Source of the DNA: Streptomyces viridochromogenes DSM 40736
Lineage (GTDB): Bacteria; Actinomycetota; Actinomycetes; Streptomycetales; Streptomycetaceae
Length of the DNA stretch: 64,000 nt
NCBI RefSeq assembly: GCF_000158955.1
Contig: NZ_GG657757.1
Span: 1,363,613-1,427,612 of the forward strand
Direction of reading: 5' to 3'
The position numbers and the translations under genes are program-made. Shown in pieces: positions 62,843 to 64,000 of this stretch (position 1 is the stretch's first letter; each line of letters begins with the position of its first letter). The notes below the pieces were generated by a model that worked only from the letters and a program-made list of their open reading frames with translations, had not been told where the DNA came from and made no database searches.

Positions 62843-63451
62843 TCATTCGGCTACGGCGTCCGCACGGACCAGGCGGCGGACTTGTACCACGTAGAGGACT
62901 CCTGCCCACCAGTACAGCGTTGTACCCCATCCGGCGAACGCCCATCCGAAAACGGCGGCGAGTGACGAGATCCAACCACTGCCATCACTGAGCAGGAGCA
63001 ACGGGAAGGCATACATCAAGTTGAAGGTGGCGGCCTTGCCCAGGAAGTTCACCTGGGGCGGCGGATAGCCGTGCCGGCGGAGGATGCCCACCATCACCAG
63101 CAGAACCAGCTCTCGCGCGAGAAGTACAGCAGTCAACCAGAGGGGCAGAATCTCGCGCCAGGTGAGACCGACCAGAGTCGAGAGGATGTAGAGCCGGTCG
63201 GCCGCGGGGTCGAGAAGCCGGCCGAGGCTGCTGATCTGGTTCCAGCGCCGCGCGAGCTTGCCGTCCAGGTAGTCACTGATGCCGCTCAGGGCCAGTACCA
63301 GGAGGGCCCAGCCGTCACTCTTGGGCCCACCGAACTCAGGCCGCAGAATCAGCCACAGGAAGAGGGGCACGCCGACGAGCCGCGCCATGCTGAGGATGTT
63401 CGGGATGGTGAGCACACGGTCCGTCTGGACGCGAGTCTCCTGAACCTCCAC
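62843..63451 (-). CDS. pgsA2: CDP-alcohol phosphatidyltransferase (PgsA-like)
   Basis: A 202-residue membrane enzyme with about five membrane segments. The complete family motif DG(x)2AR(x)8G(x)3D(x)3D lies at 63-85 (Asp63, Gly64, Ala67, Arg68, Gly77, Asp81, Asp85), so it is probably active, transferring a phosphatidyl group from CDP-diacylglycerol. The position next to DUF881-Sbp genes corresponds to mycobacterial pgsA2 (Rv1822), whose substrate is still not settled. GTG 63451 follows AGGAGG by 7 nt. It begins 55 bp downstream of the rRNA-operon terminator. Confidence 0.9.
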   Translation of the reverse strand: MEVQETRVQTDRVLTIPNILSMARLVGVPLFLWLILRPEFGGPKSDGWALLVLALSGISDYLDGKLARRWNQISSLGRLLDPAADRLYILSTLVGLTWREILPLWLTAVLLARELVLLVMVGILRRHGYPPPQVNFLGKAATFNLMYAFPLLLLSDGSGWISSLAAVFGWAFAGWGTTLYWWAGVLYVVQVRRLVRADAVAE

Positions 63452-63506
63452 CCGGGGGCCTCCTGTGGGAAACGTACCAACGATGCTCCCTGACCCTACC
63501 TCAACG

Positions 63507-63551
63507 TAAAAAAGCTCTGGCTCTCGGGCTGTGTGCCCAAGAGCCAGAGCT
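63507..63551 (-). terminator. Terminator of the rRNA operon
   Basis: AGCTCTGGCTCT (63513-63524) and AGAGCCAGAGCT (63540-63551) are perfect 12-bp arms, extended by GGGC/GCCC in the loop; on the minus strand a run of six T follows (63512-63507). Confidence 0.9.
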
Positions 63552-63560
63552 CTAAAAGGA

Positions 63561-63679
63561 GTTCGGCGGCGTCCTACTCTCCCACAGGGTCCCCCCTGCA
63601 GTACCATCGGCGCTGTAAGGCTTAGCTTCCGGGTTCGGAATGTAACCGGGCGTTTCCCCTACGCTATAACCACCGAAAC
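63561..63679 (-). rRNA. rrf: 5S ribosomal RNA
   Basis: Read on the minus strand, it begins GTTTCGGTGGTTATAGCG and ends in CGCCGCCGAAC, with the internal CCGAACCCGGAAGCTAAG and GATGGTACTGCA blocks typical of actinobacterial 5S. About 119 nt; ends are accurate to a few bases. Confidence 0.95.
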
Positions 63680-63771
63680 ACTATGAAACTATCGAACAAT
63701 GCCGCACCACGTGTGGCACGTGGGGCCGTTCGTGGTTTCAGAACCAACACAGTGGACGCGAGCAACTGAGG

Positions 63772-64000
<229 letters not shown>

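Noticed and set aside
63680..63771. tRNA gene in the 23S-5S spacer
   Set aside because: The 92-nt spacer has no cloverleaf or T-loop sequence.

Overview
The window is chromosomal DNA from a Streptomyces species or a very close relative. The evidence is the very high G+C, the strong third-position G/C bias, the GTG starts, many genes whose -10 hexamer lies 6-8 nt before the start codon (leaderless mRNAs), and family content that includes EF-Tu3, DUF5999, DUF4291, GarA with a zinc ribbon and the small-basic-protein/DUF881 pair. From memory, and unchecked, the gene order resembles the S. coelicolor stretch from about SCO1320 to SCO1389. I see no prophage, integrase, IS element, tRNA or CRISPR array.

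Layout. 1-2.6 kb: a truncated membrane regulator (sigma-like region, zinc finger, lectin domain) divergent from galU, which is preceded by a small coupled ORF and a CRP-like site. 2.6-17.5 kb: single genes and small units, among them a hot-dog thioesterase, an MFS exporter, a spermidine-synthase-like protein, tuf3, a thiolase/HxlR pair with a double operator, a frameshifted uppP, an apolipoprotein N-acyltransferase, and an FAD monooxygenase/oxidoreductase unit facing its TetR regulator across two operators. 17.5-40 kb: DinB-like protein, lipoproteins, Ung, an SDR pair, a HipA-like kinase coupled to a DUF3037 gene, a Rieske lipoprotein, several regulator/target divergons (LysR-EamA, MocR-PPOX), PadR, a methyltransferase, PhzF, a CPBP protease and a GCS2 ligase. 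40-46 kb: a xylan/xylo-oligosaccharide module with a LacI regulator, a GH10 xylanase and a three-gene ABC importer preceded by a CGAA-N-TTCG-type operator. 46.6-49.4 kb: an APC transporter and a double TOBE protein.

49.4-63.5 kb is the most conserved block, almost entirely on the minus strand: gcvP behind a tandem glycine riboswitch, dinB, MerR, a DUF151 nuclease-like protein, an FtsR-like MerR, a GarA-like FHA protein, DUF881-Sbp-DUF881 (overlapping genes), a two-domain mannose-1-phosphate guanylyltransferase and a CDP-alcohol phosphatidyltransferase. The order parallels M. tuberculosis Rv1822-Rv1832 (pgsA2 to gcvB). It puts glycine breakdown, FHA-based control of central metabolism, an ftsZ-type regulator and envelope functions together. 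The window ends in an rRNA operon on the minus strand: a strong terminator, 5S, and the 3' end of 23S running off the right edge.

Points that most deserve a second look: the sigma/zinc-finger/lectin fusion at the left edge, the TTA-containing small ORF coupled to galU, the single-base frameshift in uppP, the HipA-like kinase/DUF3037 pair, the tandem GCTCGTACGAGC palindromes before the DUF5999 gene, two plausible starts in the GarA gene, and loss of all phosphomannomutase active-site motifs in the second half of the mannose-1-phosphate guanylyltransferase.
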